From contig CALALQ010000106.1 of the NCBI GenBank assembly GCA_937925595.1, positions 17,168 to 81,167 on the forward strand: a DNA stretch of 64,000 nt. Direction: 5' to 3'. Positions 43,121 to 51,530 of the stretch are shown here, piece by piece. The translations under genes were made by a program, and so were the position numbers. Within the stretch, counting starts at the first letter, position 1, and each line of letters opens with the position of its first letter. The notes below the pieces were generated by a model. The model was given only the letters and a program-made list of their open reading frames with translations, searched no databases and was not told where the DNA came from. The DNA comes from an uncultured Demequina sp. Lineage in GTDB: Bacteria > Actinomycetota > Actinomycetes > Actinomycetales > Demequinaceae.

Positions 43121-43636
43121 TCAGACCTCGCGTGCGCGTTCCGCGTTCTCGGTGATCCTCCGCAGGAGCCGGACCAGCGTGTCGCGCTCGGCGTCGTTGA
43201 GTCCGTCGAGGAGGAGCTGGTCGTGGTCGAGCAGTCGGGGGAGTTCTGACTCCACGAGGTGGCGACCCGCCGGCGTGAGGGAGAGCATGACGACGCGTCC
43301 GTCGCGTTCGAGGCGTCCACGCCGGATCAAGCCGGCGGATTCCAAGCGCGCGGCGAGCTTGGTGGTCGCCGCGCCACTCAGCATCGTCTGAGCGGTGACC
43401 TCGCTCGCGCGCAGCGGGTGCGGACTGCGCGCCAGCGCGCACAGGACGTCGAACTCGGAACGGGACACGCCCGCGGGGGCGAGCAGTCGGTCGAGTTGCT
43501 GGGTGGAGAAGGCGCTGATCCTGCCGATGCGGCCCATCGTCTCGATCGTCGAGGTGTCGACGCCCGGGAGGGTCTGCGCCCACGCGCGGCGGAGTCGCGC
43601 GACGAAGTCGTCGGGAGCGGTCGGGCTGGCGTCCAC
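43121..43636 (-). CDS. MarR-family transcriptional regulator
   Basis: A 171-residue winged-helix protein of the MarR family; the wing region LERDGRVVMLSLTPAGRHL and the recognition helix SGAATTKLAARLESAGL (about 85-125) are clear. It is divergent from an MFS transporter gene, with a palindrome in the 74-bp gap, so it probably represses that transporter until a small-molecule ligand binds. It lies at the first position after the island edge and has higher GC than the island genes. Confidence 0.9.
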   Translation of the reverse strand: MDASPTAPDDFVARLRRAWAQTLPGVDTSTIETMGRIGRISAFSTQQLDRLLAPAGVSRSEFDVLCALARSPHPLRASEVTAQTMLSGAATTKLAARLESAGLIRRGRLERDGRVVMLSLTPAGRHLVESELPRLLDHDQLLLDGLNDAERDTLVRLLRRITENAERAREV

Positions 43637-43673
43637 GCGAGCAGTCTAGGTCACGGATGATGCACCGGTATTT

Positions 43674-43686
43674 TACTAGTGTAGTA
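43674..43686. promoter_or_regulatory. MarR operator candidate
   Basis: TACTA-GTG-TAGTA, a perfect palindrome 24 bp before the MFS ATG and 37 bp before the marR start, within the only AT-rich stretch of the gap. Confidence 0.6.
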
Positions 43687-43710
43687 TTACGGCGACAGAG
43701 GGGATGCTGA

Positions 43711-44958
43711 ATGACCGACCGACTGCCCGGAACTCCGCCTGCCGCGAGCGAGGGTGGTGGACTCTTCCACCAGCCACCCGCGGTGTGGGCCGTGGCGTTC
43801 GCGTCGATGGCCGCTTTCATGGGGATCGGCCTGGTCGGCCCGATCCTGCCGAGCATCGCGGTCGCGATGGACGCGTCGCCGGTCGAGACGTCGCTGCTGT
43901 TCACGAGTTACCTCGCGGTGACCGCCGCCGCGATGTTCTTCACGAGCTGGCTGTCGTCGCGCATCGGCACCCGCACGACGATGCAGCTCGGGCTCCTGGT
44001 GATCGTCGTCGCCGCCGTCGGCTGCATGCTCTCGACCGACATCCTGGGCATCATCCTGTTCCGCGCGCTGTGGGGGCTCGGCAACGCCCTATTCCTGTCG
44101 ACGGCGCTCGCGTCGATCATCACCGCGAGTGGCGGGCGGTCGCAGCACGCCATCGTGCTCTACGAGGCGGCCCTCGGTCTGGGCCTGGCGGTCGGACCGC
44201 TCGTCGGCGGTCTGCTCGGAGAGGTCTCCTGGTCGGCGTCGTTCCTCGGAACCGCCTCGCTCATGGCGGTCGGGCTCGTCGCGATCATCGTGGTCGTCCG
44301 CGGCGCCGGGAAGCCCGCCGAGCGCAGCAGCGCGACCGCCCCGTTCCGCGCGCTCGGCATCCGCTCGATCCTGATCCTCAGCATCGTCGCCTTCTTCTAC
44401 AACTCATCCTTCTTCGTCACCCTCGCCTACGTGCCCTACCCGCTAGACATGCCCCCGGTCGGCATCGGCCTCGTGATGACCGGCTTCGGACTCGGACTCG
44501 CTGTCGCCAGCGTCGTCATCGCCCCGCGGCTCACGCGCCGGATCTCGGCGCTCTGGGTGCTCGTCGGCTCACTCGTCGTCTTCGCGGCGACCCACCTCGC
44601 GGCCGCGGCCCTCGTCGACCACCTGCCGTGGCTCATCGCGTGCGTCGTGCTGCTCGGATTCGAGATCGGAGCGATCAACACCGTGCTGACCGAAGTGGTC
44701 ATGGAAGCGACCGATCTGCCCCGACCCGTCGCCTCCTCGGCTTACTCGGGCGTGCGGTTCGTAGGCGGCGCCATCGGAGCGCCTGTCGGCACCGGCCTCG
44801 CCGCGTCCGGTGCCGGGATGCCCTTCGCCTTCGCCGCCGCGACCGCGATCGTCGGCGCCGCCCTCATCCTCGTGTCCTGGCGTGCACTGCGCCGGGCCGA
44901 CCACGCGGTGCGCGAGGATGCGGTCGTCGAAGCCGAGGCGATCACCGGCGGCGAATAG
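43711..44958 (+). CDS. MFS transporter, DHA1-like drug efflux
   Basis: A 415-residue membrane protein with about 12 predicted helices and the MFS loop motif between helices 2 and 3 (SWLSSRIGTRTTMQLG). It looks like a drug/proton antiporter. The marR gene opposite it and the shared palindrome suggest ligand-induced efflux. The N-terminal 25 residues are polar and cytoplasmic. Substrate unknown. Confidence 0.88.
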   Translation: MTDRLPGTPPAASEGGGLFHQPPAVWAVAFASMAAFMGIGLVGPILPSIAVAMDASPVETSLLFTSYLAVTAAAMFFTSWLSSRIGTRTTMQLGLLVIVVAAVGCMLSTDILGIILFRALWGLGNALFLSTALASIITASGGRSQHAIVLYEAALGLGLAVGPLVGGLLGEVSWSASFLGTASLMAVGLVAIIVVVRGAGKPAERSSATAPFRALGIRSILILSIVAFFYNSSFFVTLAYVPYPLDMPPVGIGLVMTGFGLGLAVASVVIAPRLTRRISALWVLVGSLVVFAATHLAAAALVDHLPWLIACVVLLGFEIGAINTVLTEVVMEATDLPRPVASSAYSGVRFVGGAIGAPVGTGLAASGAGMPFAFAAATAIVGAALILVSWRALRRADHAVREDAVVEAEAITGGE

Positions 44959-45010
44959 CCCTGGGGCGTGCGCTCTCGAACGGGATGTCCTGAGATCGCC
45001 CGTTGCGTGT

Positions 45011-45037
45011 GGCACTGTCGCGCGTCCCTCCAGGGGG
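45011..45037. repeat. 27-bp repeat, copy 1, between convergent genes
   Basis: GGCACTGTCGCGCGTCCCTC then CAGGGGG. Copy 2 is at 46343-46369, with mismatches only at the GC/AT pair in the middle and at the last base. It lies between the MFS gene and the convergent tetR gene. Confidence 0.6.
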
Positions 45038-45135
45038 CACGGGTGTGCCGATCGCTCCCGACCATCGTGGCTTACTCGAGGTAACGGAGCGACGGAGCTT
45101 TCGTTGGACGCGCAGAACAAGCATCCGGCCGACCG

Positions 45136-45744
45136 CTATGGGGCGCGCGTGCCGTCACCGCTGAGGGCACAGAGTCCTCCGACCAGTGTTCGAGCCGCCG
45201 CGCTAGCTGCAGCCAGGATCTCTTCGTCGCTGGTTTCGCTTCCTGCCGCCGCTTCGACGGCGAAGTTGATGCTGAGCAGCGCCATCCGAATGAGAAGCGC
45301 GTCAGACGGCGAGGGCGCGTCGAGCAACGCAGTGAGCTTCGACGCCACCTGATCGAGACCCTGGCCGATCCGTTTACCCTCCGCGCCACCGAGATCACCC
45401 GAAAGTCGCGGGTTCGCCGCGAGAAAGCGAATCCCGTGCAGCTTGTCGGCGGAGAAGCTCTCAACCCATCTGAGAACGGCGCGCTCCAGTAGGTCGGGTG
45501 AGGTGGGCTGATCCTCGATCCACGAGAGAAGCGCTTCGGCTTCGTCGCCGCGCTGGGTGAACAGGCTGTGGAGGATGCTCTCCTTGCCCGGGAAGTAGTA
45601 GTACAGCGACGCCTTGTTGATACCGAGCTGATCAGCAATCTCGCGAAGCGACGTCGCCTCGTAGCCGTGTCGGGTGAACAGCTCGAGGGCGACTCTCTGG
45701 ATCTCGGCACGAGTCTCTTCGCCCGATCGTTTCGCTGGTGCCAT
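45136..45744 (-). CDS. TetR-family transcriptional regulator
   Basis: A 202-residue regulator. The N-terminal HTH is typical (ALELFTRHGYEATSLREIAD, then GINKASLYYYFPGKESIL, about 18-55); the rest is the ligand-binding helical part. It is divergent from an SRPBCC-domain gene and shares a 68-bp gap with a clear palindrome, so it most likely represses both. The trigger may be a small hydrophobic molecule bound by the neighbour's family, but this is inference. Confidence 0.92.
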   Translation of the reverse strand: MAPAKRSGEETRAEIQRVALELFTRHGYEATSLREIADQLGINKASLYYYFPGKESILHSLFTQRGDEAEALLSWIEDQPTSPDLLERAVLRWVESFSADKLHGIRFLAANPRLSGDLGGAEGKRIGQGLDQVASKLTALLDAPSPSDALLIRMALLSINFAVEAAAGSETSDEEILAAASAAARTLVGGLCALSGDGTRAP

Positions 45745-45772
45745 GTCCCTATCGTAAATCGATCTTGCCGTA

Positions 45773-45792
45773 TCTACCTAACGGTAGGTAGA
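45773..45792. promoter_or_regulatory. TetR operator overlapping the SRPBCC promoter
   Basis: TCTACCTAACGGTAGGTAGA is palindromic in all but one base pair. It lies between TTGCCG (45765-45770) and TAGATT (45789-45794), an 18-nt spacing, so bound TetR would block the SRPBCC promoter. Confidence 0.68.
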
Positions 45793-45812
45793 TTGGGCGC
45801 AGGAGGGATGGT

Positions 45813-46274
45813 ATGAGTGATTACAGGGTCATCCGCGAATACGAGTACCCGATCGATGAGGTCTGGGAGGTCATGACCGCACCCGAGTGGGTCGCCAAGT
45901 GGACCACGACCGGGCAGGGAGGGCGCCCGGAGGATTTCGAGGCCGTCGTTGGCAGGAAGTTCCGCTTCGTCGGGAAGCCGACGTTGGGTTGGGCTGGCGT
46001 CGTCTACTGCGAAGTCAAGGAAGTCGATGCGCCGCGCATGCTCCACTACACGTGGAAGGGCGACCAGGAGTCGGACGAGGTGACGGACGTCCGCTACCTT
46101 CTTGAGTCGACCGAAACAGGCACCCGATTCACCTGGGACCACACCGGTTTCGAGGGTATCGGGGGCTTCGCGATGTCTCGCCTGCTGTCGAACGTGCGGC
46201 ACAAGATGATGACGGACGGAGTACCGCCCGTTCTCGCAGAACTCCACGCACGTCGCGCCGATCGCTCGGCCTAG
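45813..46274 (+). CDS. SRPBCC (AHSA1-like) domain protein
   Basis: A 153-residue START/Bet v1-type protein: PIDEVWEVMTAPEWVAKWTT, then GRKFRFVG, and a late TRFTWDHTGFEG. This family binds hydrophobic ligands in a cavity; bacterial members often sit next to a TetR or ArsR regulator. GGAGG lies 8 nt before the ATG. The probable ligand may also be the TetR inducer. Confidence 0.85.
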   Translation: MSDYRVIREYEYPIDEVWEVMTAPEWVAKWTTTGQGGRPEDFEAVVGRKFRFVGKPTLGWAGVVYCEVKEVDAPRMLHYTWKGDQESDEVTDVRYLLESTETGTRFTWDHTGFEGIGGFAMSRLLSNVRHKMMTDGVPPVLAELHARRADRSA

Positions 46275-46342
46275 GGCTTGGTCGTCTCACCCTCGCGTCC
46301 GGGGGCGGTCGGCCTGGCACGTGGTGCCGCCGACCCCTGTGG

Positions 46343-46369
46343 GGCACTGTCGCATGTCCCTCCAGGGGT
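46343..46369. repeat. 27-bp repeat, copy 2, between convergent genes
   Basis: GGCACTGTCGCATGTCCCTC then CAGGGGT. It lies between the SRPBCC gene end and the convergent M28 peptidase end. With copy 1 it brackets the tetR/SRPBCC pair. Confidence 0.6.
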
Positions 46370-46516
46370 ACGGCGAGCACGTGAGAGTGCGCAACTCAGG
46401 AAATCCGGCTCCCCGCGCGGACGTTTCGCCCCTTGGACCGGCATCTCCTGAATCGTGCGCGCCGCACCCTTGCGGCCGAGACCGCCCTCGACGTCCGACG
46501 CCGGTCGGCGACGGGG

Positions 46517-48103
46517 TCACTCCGTCGCGAGGTTGCCCGGCGCGAACTCCGAGTCGGGCGACCAGACGGGCCGGTCGTCGGCGTCGGCGACGTCGCGGCC
46601 GATGCGGGCGAGCATCCGCACGTCGTCGACCATGCCGGCGAGGTCCCAGTCGTCTTCGATGGCGTCGCCGGGCTTGTGGTACAGCTCGCTCACGTAGCGG
46701 GCGCGCACGGCGGTGCCGTAGTCGGCGGGGCGGTCGACGTAGACGGAGCCCGGGTGCAGGAAGAACAGCGCCGGCACGCCCTTGCGCAGGAACTCGAGGT
46801 GGTCGGAGCGGTAGAAGTACCCCTTGTCGGGCTCGGGGTCGTCGGTCACGGTGCGGCCGAGGTCGGCGGCGCGGCGCTCGAGCACGGCGTCGAGGCTCGA
46901 GTGGCCGCGGCCGGTGCTCACGACGTCGCTCGTGCGGCCCCAGACGTTCATCATGTCGAGGTTGAGGATGGCGACGGTGTCGTCGATCGGCAGCGCCGGC
47001 TCCGTCACGTAGTGCGCGGCGCCGAGCAGGCCCGACTCCTCGAGGGTGAAGAAGAGGAACACGAAGGAGCGCCGCCCGGGGGAGGCCGCGAGCGCGCGGG
47101 CGATCTCGAGCACGGCGGAGCAGCCCGACGCGTTGTCGACGGCGCCGCCGAGGGTCGCGGTCTCGCCCTCCTCGACCTTCTGGCCGAAGTGGTCCCAATG
47201 GGCGGAGTAGACGACGCACTCGTCGGCGAGCGCGGGGTCGGTGCCGTCGAGGCGGGCGACGACGTTGTGCGAGGTGAAGCGCCGCGTCTCGTTCTCGAGC
47301 GTCACGTGCGCCTCGGCGCCGATCACGACGGGGCGGAAGCCGGGCTGCAGCGCGCGGCGCTCGAGGTCGTCGAGGTCGTGGCCGGCGCGGGCGAGCAGGG
47401 TGCGCGCGAAGTCGCGGGTCAGCCAGCCCTCCACCGGCATCCGGTCGGGCGCGGCCTCCATGCCGAGGTGCTCGCCCTCCCACCCGCTGCGCGGCACCGA
47501 GAACGGGTAGCCGGCGCGCACGTCGTCGTGCACGATGAGGCAGCCCGCGGCACCGTGCCGGTCGGCGACGTCGAACTTGTTGTTCCAGCGGCCGTGGTAG
47601 GTCATCCCGGAGCCGCGGAAGAACGTCGGGTCCTGCCGGGACGGGTCGGCCGGGTCCGGGCGGCTCGGGTCGCCCGCGAGCGTCACGACGATCGCGCCGG
47701 CGAGGTCGACCTCGGCGGGATAGTCGTTCCAGTCGTACTCGGGCGCGTCGGCACCGAATCCGACGAAGACGAGGGGCGCCCGCAGGTCGACGCGCGGGTG
47801 CGGCGAGCGGATGAGGTAGTCGTCGAAGTGCGCGGGGGTGAGCGGCTCGCCCGTGGGGAAGGAGATGCGCGTCGCCGGGTGGGGCGTGTTGCTCACGACC
47901 GGCACCTCCTGCACGAACCCGCCGTCGGGCATCCCGCCGCGCAGCCCCAGCGCGCGCAACTGCTCCTCGAGGTAGGCGACCGTGATCGTCTCGCCCTCGG
48001 TGCCGGGGCGTCTGCCCTGGAAGGCGGGGGAGGAGAGGGTGCGGATGTGGTCGAGCAGTCGGTCGGCGGTGACGCCGTCGAGCGCGCTCTCGATGTCGCT
48101 CAC
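46517..48103 (-). CDS. M28-family zinc aminopeptidase
   Basis: A 528-residue M28 peptidase. Metal-binding segments in order are SAHWDHFG, VDNASG, TLEESG, NLDMM and YRSDHLEF, matching the two-zinc site. A PA-type insert (VEDLAGAI-like, residues 130-220) is typical of the family. No signal peptide is visible from GTG 48103, so it may be cytoplasmic. That start is chosen from the conserved sequence DIESALDGVTADRLL; the longer frame to 48544 runs through the next gene. It is convergent with the SRPBCC gene. Confidence 0.87.
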   Translation of the reverse strand: MSDIESALDGVTADRLLDHIRTLSSPAFQGRRPGTEGETITVAYLEEQLRALGLRGGMPDGGFVQEVPVVSNTPHPATRISFPTGEPLTPAHFDDYLIRSPHPRVDLRAPLVFVGFGADAPEYDWNDYPAEVDLAGAIVVTLAGDPSRPDPADPSRQDPTFFRGSGMTYHGRWNNKFDVADRHGAAGCLIVHDDVRAGYPFSVPRSGWEGEHLGMEAAPDRMPVEGWLTRDFARTLLARAGHDLDDLERRALQPGFRPVVIGAEAHVTLENETRRFTSHNVVARLDGTDPALADECVVYSAHWDHFGQKVEEGETATLGGAVDNASGCSAVLEIARALAASPGRRSFVFLFFTLEESGLLGAAHYVTEPALPIDDTVAILNLDMMNVWGRTSDVVSTGRGHSSLDAVLERRAADLGRTVTDDPEPDKGYFYRSDHLEFLRKGVPALFFLHPGSVYVDRPADYGTAVRARYVSELYHKPGDAIEDDWDLAGMVDDVRMLARIGRDVADADDRPVWSPDSEFAPGNLATE

Positions 48104-48180
48104 CCTTCGGATCCTACGTCGGCCAGCTCCAGGCCCACGGGGATGGGTCCGGGCCGAGCCGACCCGGACCCCCGGGGAGC

Positions 48181-48516
48181 TCAGCGCACGCCGAACCCGA
48201 TGCTCGACCAGATGCCGTAGCTCGTCGTGGCGACGAGCCGGTAGTAGCCCGGCGCGAGCCCGGTCGGCGAATAGGTGATCGTCACGTCGCCGTTGGAGTT
48301 CGTCGTGCCGGTGCCGACGACGACGCCGTCCACCGTGAAGGTGACGGGCGCGTTCGGCACGAGCAGGTTGAACACGAACGTGTACGACGGTGCGGTCGCC
48401 GAGGCGGCCGCGGGTGCGGGAGCCGGTGCCGCGGTCGCGCTCGCCGCGACCCCCAGCGTCAGCCCGGTGGACAGGGCGAGCGCCGCCGCGCCCGCGAGGA
48501 TGGTTCTGAACTTCAT
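48181..48516 (-). CDS. Small secreted protein with Ig-like fold
   Basis: A 111-residue protein with a clear signal peptide (MKFRTILAGAAALALSTGLT, cleavage near ATAAPAP) and a beta-rich domain (FTVDGVVVGTGTTNSNGDVT, then GYYRLVATTSYG). This resembles bacterial Ig-like repeats of surface proteins. No LPXTG motif. Its role is unknown; a GAGG site is found 7 nt before the ATG. Confidence 0.8.
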   Translation of the reverse strand: MKFRTILAGAAALALSTGLTLGVAASATAAPAPAPAAASATAPSYTFVFNLLVPNAPVTFTVDGVVVGTGTTNSNGDVTITYSPTGLAPGYYRLVATTSYGIWSSIGFGVR

Positions 48517-48628
48517 CTCGACCTCCTTCTGTGAGTGGAGGCACCCCTGATGACTACCCCCATACGGGGGTCAAGGCGCCGGATGTCCTCCCTATTCCCG
48601 AAGGCAGTCCCGCCGCCGTTCGTCTGTT

Positions 48629-48637
48629 TGTCAGACA
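48629..48637. promoter_or_regulatory. GntR operator site 1 (TGTCAGACA)
   Basis: Perfect palindrome TGTC-A-GACA 46 bp upstream of the serine hydrolase gene, next to CTAGTACGC, which is also seen by site 7 (63850-63858). Confidence 0.62.
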
Positions 48638-48682
48638 GCTAGTACGCTGGATGAGGAAGTTGCCTCGAAGGAGAGTGTGCAA

Positions 48683-49834
48683 GTGGCATCCACGGGATTC
48701 GCCCCCGATCGGCTCGAGCGTCTGCGGGAGGTCATCCGCGACGAGATCGATCGCAAGGTCTACTGGGGAGCCGCGCTGCGGATCGCGCGCGGCGGCGAGA
48801 CGGCGTTCGACGAGGCGATCGGCTTCGCCGACGGCGACCACACGCGCCCCCTCGCGACCGACTCGGTGTTCAGCATCTTCTCCGGCACCAAGGCGTTCAT
48901 CAACGTGCTGACCCTGCGCGCGATCGAGCGCGGCCAGTTCGGGCTCAACACGAAGATGGTCGACCTCATCCCCGAGTTCGCCGGCGCCCCCCGCGACCGT
49001 TCGACGATCTTCAACTTCCTCACCCACACGACCGGGATGCCCGGCGTCTGGGAGCCGAAGTCCGGCCTCCTGCTCGACCGTCTCGACGACGCCGTCGCCG
49101 CGGTGTGCGAGCACATCCTCGGCACCTCGGAGCCCGGCACGCGCTGCGACTACGCGCCGATGGCGAACCACACGCTCCTCGGCGAGGCGCTGCGCCGCAC
49201 CGACCCGAAGGGCCGGGACATCGTCACGATCGTGCGCGAGGACCTCTTCGAGCCGCTCGGGATGGTCGACACCAACTTCGGCATCACCGACCGCACGCGC
49301 GACCGGCACGTCGTGCCCGACATGCGCGGCATCGTGCCCATCACGAGCCCGTCGCGCGAGAACGACGAGCCCAACGGCCTCTACACGGCGTCCCACAACG
49401 AGGCGACGTGGGTCGGCGCGTCGTCGACCACGCACGACATGTCGCGCTTCGTGGAGATGCTGCGGGGCGAGGGCACCCTCGGGGAGGCCCGCATCCTCTC
49501 GCCGCGCATGGTGCGCCTGGCCCGTCGCAACTGGACCGGCGACCTGCCCAACGAGCTCTACAAGACCGTCGCCCTGCGCGCGGGCTACGACGTGCCGCCG
49601 GCCTACCTCGGCTTCGGCTTCAACGTGCGCGGCGAGAAGCTCGTCACGACGCAGCTCGGCACGCTCACCTCGCCCGAGACCTTCGGCAACTACGGCGCGG
49701 GCAGCGTGCTGTTCTGGGTCGACCCCGAGCTCGACGTCAGCTTCGTCGCGCTCACCGCGGGCCTCCTGCCGCAGGCGGCCAACATCGAGCGGTTCCAGCG
49801 CTGGTCCGACCTCGTCGTCGGCGCGGCCCTCTGA
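48683..49834 (+). CDS. Serine hydrolase (class C beta-lactamase/esterase family)
   Basis: A 383-residue protein of the beta-lactamase-like serine hydrolases. Nucleophile S67 and K70 are in FSGTKAF, and the second motif is YAPMANH in place of the YxN of beta-lactamases. Such proteins are often esterases of family VIII. GTG 48683 is favoured because AAGGAG lies 9 nt upstream; GTG 48677 is 3 nt from it. It begins the catabolic cluster and likely hydrolyses an ester or lactone in the pathway. Substrate unknown. Confidence 0.87.
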   Translation: MASTGFAPDRLERLREVIRDEIDRKVYWGAALRIARGGETAFDEAIGFADGDHTRPLATDSVFSIFSGTKAFINVLTLRAIERGQFGLNTKMVDLIPEFAGAPRDRSTIFNFLTHTTGMPGVWEPKSGLLLDRLDDAVAAVCEHILGTSEPGTRCDYAPMANHTLLGEALRRTDPKGRDIVTIVREDLFEPLGMVDTNFGITDRTRDRHVVPDMRGIVPITSPSRENDEPNGLYTASHNEATWVGASSTTHDMSRFVEMLRGEGTLGEARILSPRMVRLARRNWTGDLPNELYKTVALRAGYDVPPAYLGFGFNVRGEKLVTTQLGTLTSPETFGNYGAGSVLFWVDPELDVSFVALTAGLLPQAANIERFQRWSDLVVGAAL

Positions 49835-49853
49835 GCAGAGAAGGAACGAACGG

Positions 49854-51029
49854 ATGAACGTCGCCGAACTGCCCCACGTCTCGGGTGAGCTCCTCGACCT
49901 CGACGAGCTCGCGGCCGTGCGGGCGCAGAGCTGGATCGCGCGGAGCGACCGCGGCTTCGAGGTGCTCACCTACGACCGCGGTTTCGAGGTGCTCGAGCAC
50001 CCCCAGCTGCTCAAGGGGCCGACCTTCCAGTACCGCATCGACGAGCTCGGTCTCACCGGCGACGCCCGTCGCTACATGCAGATGAGTGTGCCGAACACCG
50101 AGGGGGAGTACCGCAAGCGCCTCCGCCAGCCGCTCACCTCGCTTTTCCGCCCGAGCCAGATCGCGAAGCTGCGCGAGGGCATCCGCGACATCGCGCGCAC
50201 GGCCGTCGCCGAACTCGACCACGACGGTCCGGTCGACCTCATGGAGAGGCTGTGCTGGATCGTGCCGTCGCAGACCTACTGCGACCTCGTGTCGATCCCG
50301 CGCGAGTTCGGCCCGACGATCAAGAGCATCGGCGACCGCATCCTGGGCGTCCTCCTCACGGTCGACAAGGACCGCGTGCACGAGCTCGAGGCAGCCGTCG
50401 CCGAGTCGGTCGAGATCGTGAAGGAGCACCTCGAGAAGCGTCGCCAGAACCTCGGCGACGACTTCACGTCGGTCATGATCCAGCAGCAGGAAGCCGGGAT
50501 GCTGACCGAGGAGGAGCTCTTCGTCGAGGCGTTCAGCATCCTCCAGGCGAGCGTCGACAACACGGCCCACCAGATGGGCAACACGTTCGCCCTGCTGCTC
50601 CGCGAGCCGGAGCGGTGGCGGGCGTTCGTCGAGAACCGCGACCTGCGCGGTCCCATCATCGAGGAGGCCATCCGCCTCTACCCGCGGTTCGGCACGGTGT
50701 TCCGGCTCGCCCCGAACGACGTCACGATCGGCGACGTCGACATCCCGGGTGGCTCGTGGATCTTCGTCTCGGTGCGCGCGGCGCAGCGCGACCCCGCGCA
50801 GTTCGAGGCCCCCGACGAGTACCGCCTCGACCGCAAAAACTCGCGCAAGCCGATGTTCGGCTCGGGCGGCTACAACTGCCTCGGTCAGAACCTCGCGCGC
50901 ATGGAGATCGAGGAGGCGCTGATGGCCGTGGCCGACGCCTACCCCGAGATCCGGCTCGCGGGCGACTGGGTGCGGCGCGAGACGAACGCCGTGAGCGAGA
51001 CGAAGCAGCTCCCCGTCACCCTGCGCTGA
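49854..51029 (+). CDS. Cytochrome P450
   Basis: A 391-residue bacterial P450. The heme-binding Cys is C342 in FGSGGYNCLGQNLA. The ExxR motif is EEAIR near 270, and the I helix is LQASVDNTAHQMG, where DNT replaces the usual acid-alcohol pair only in part. It follows the serine hydrolase by 19 bp. It would oxidise the pathway substrate with electrons from a ferredoxin system; a possible reductase begins at 63940. Its end overlaps the convergent HtaA gene by 14 bp. Confidence 0.94.
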   Translation: MNVAELPHVSGELLDLDELAAVRAQSWIARSDRGFEVLTYDRGFEVLEHPQLLKGPTFQYRIDELGLTGDARRYMQMSVPNTEGEYRKRLRQPLTSLFRPSQIAKLREGIRDIARTAVAELDHDGPVDLMERLCWIVPSQTYCDLVSIPREFGPTIKSIGDRILGVLLTVDKDRVHELEAAVAESVEIVKEHLEKRRQNLGDDFTSVMIQQQEAGMLTEEELFVEAFSILQASVDNTAHQMGNTFALLLREPERWRAFVENRDLRGPIIEEAIRLYPRFGTVFRLAPNDVTIGDVDIPGGSWIFVSVRAAQRDPAQFEAPDEYRLDRKNSRKPMFGSGGYNCLGQNLARMEIEEALMAVADAYPEIRLAGDWVRRETNAVSETKQLPVTLR

Positions 51030-51447
51030 GCCGCAGGGGGTCGACGCGCGTCCACGGACCGTAGACGCCGCCGAGCCAGCTCGCGCCGTCGATCGTGAGC
51101 GCGACGTCGGCGATCTCGATGTCGGCGTCGGCCGCGAGCTCGGATGCCGCGGGCGCGTCGAGCAGGCGCGCGAGCGTGAGGCGCCCCGCGGCGGTGTCCG
51201 CCGTGAGCACCGCGCCGTCGGCGGTGTGCTCGATCGCGGGGTCGGCGAGTACGACATCCATCGCGCCGCCGTGGCCGTGGATGCGCAGCCGTCCGGTGAA
51301 CCGGGTGGGGTCGTCGGTGCCGGGGAAGCGGAACCCGTCGGGTCCCCGCTCGACGCCGTCGAGTTCGATCGTCGCCTGGGCGATCTCCTCCGCGTAGGAG
51401 AGGAAACTCTCCTTGATGCCCCAGACGAACGTCCTGCGTCGCGTCAC
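51016..51447 (-). CDS. HtaA-domain protein
   Basis: A 143-residue protein that fits one HtaA domain: FVWGIKESFLSYAEEIAQAT at the start, then GRLRIHGHGGAMDVVLADPAI, as in heme-binding HtaA proteins. Those are usually secreted or surface-anchored; this one lacks a signal peptide or anchor. It starts at GTG 51447 with GAGGGGG 8 nt upstream. It may bind heme or a similar ligand for the P450; that link is inferred from position. Confidence 0.7.
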   Translation of the reverse strand: MTRRRTFVWGIKESFLSYAEEIAQATIELDGVERGPDGFRFPGTDDPTRFTGRLRIHGHGGAMDVVLADPAIEHTADGAVLTADTAAGRLTLARLLDAPAASELAADADIEIADVALTIDGASWLGGVYGPWTRVDPLRLSAG

Positions 51448-51483
51448 CTTGACCGCCCCCTCGCTCCGCGATAGGTTCCAACC

Positions 51484-51492
51484 TGTCTGACA
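51484..51492. promoter_or_regulatory. GntR operator site 2 (TGTCTGACA)
   Basis: Perfect palindrome between the HtaA gene and the divergent MBL gene, 38 bp before the MBL start. A second partial half (GTCTGTCA) follows. Confidence 0.62.
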
Positions 51493-51530
51493 AACATACG
51501 TCTGTCACCTCACTACTCCGAGCATCCTCC

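Noticed and set aside
46433..48220. 595-residue plus-strand frame opposite the M28 peptidase
   Set aside because: It is a shadow of the M28 gene in high-GC DNA; its sequence is low-complexity in R, G and V and lacks domains, while the minus strand has the full M28 metal site.
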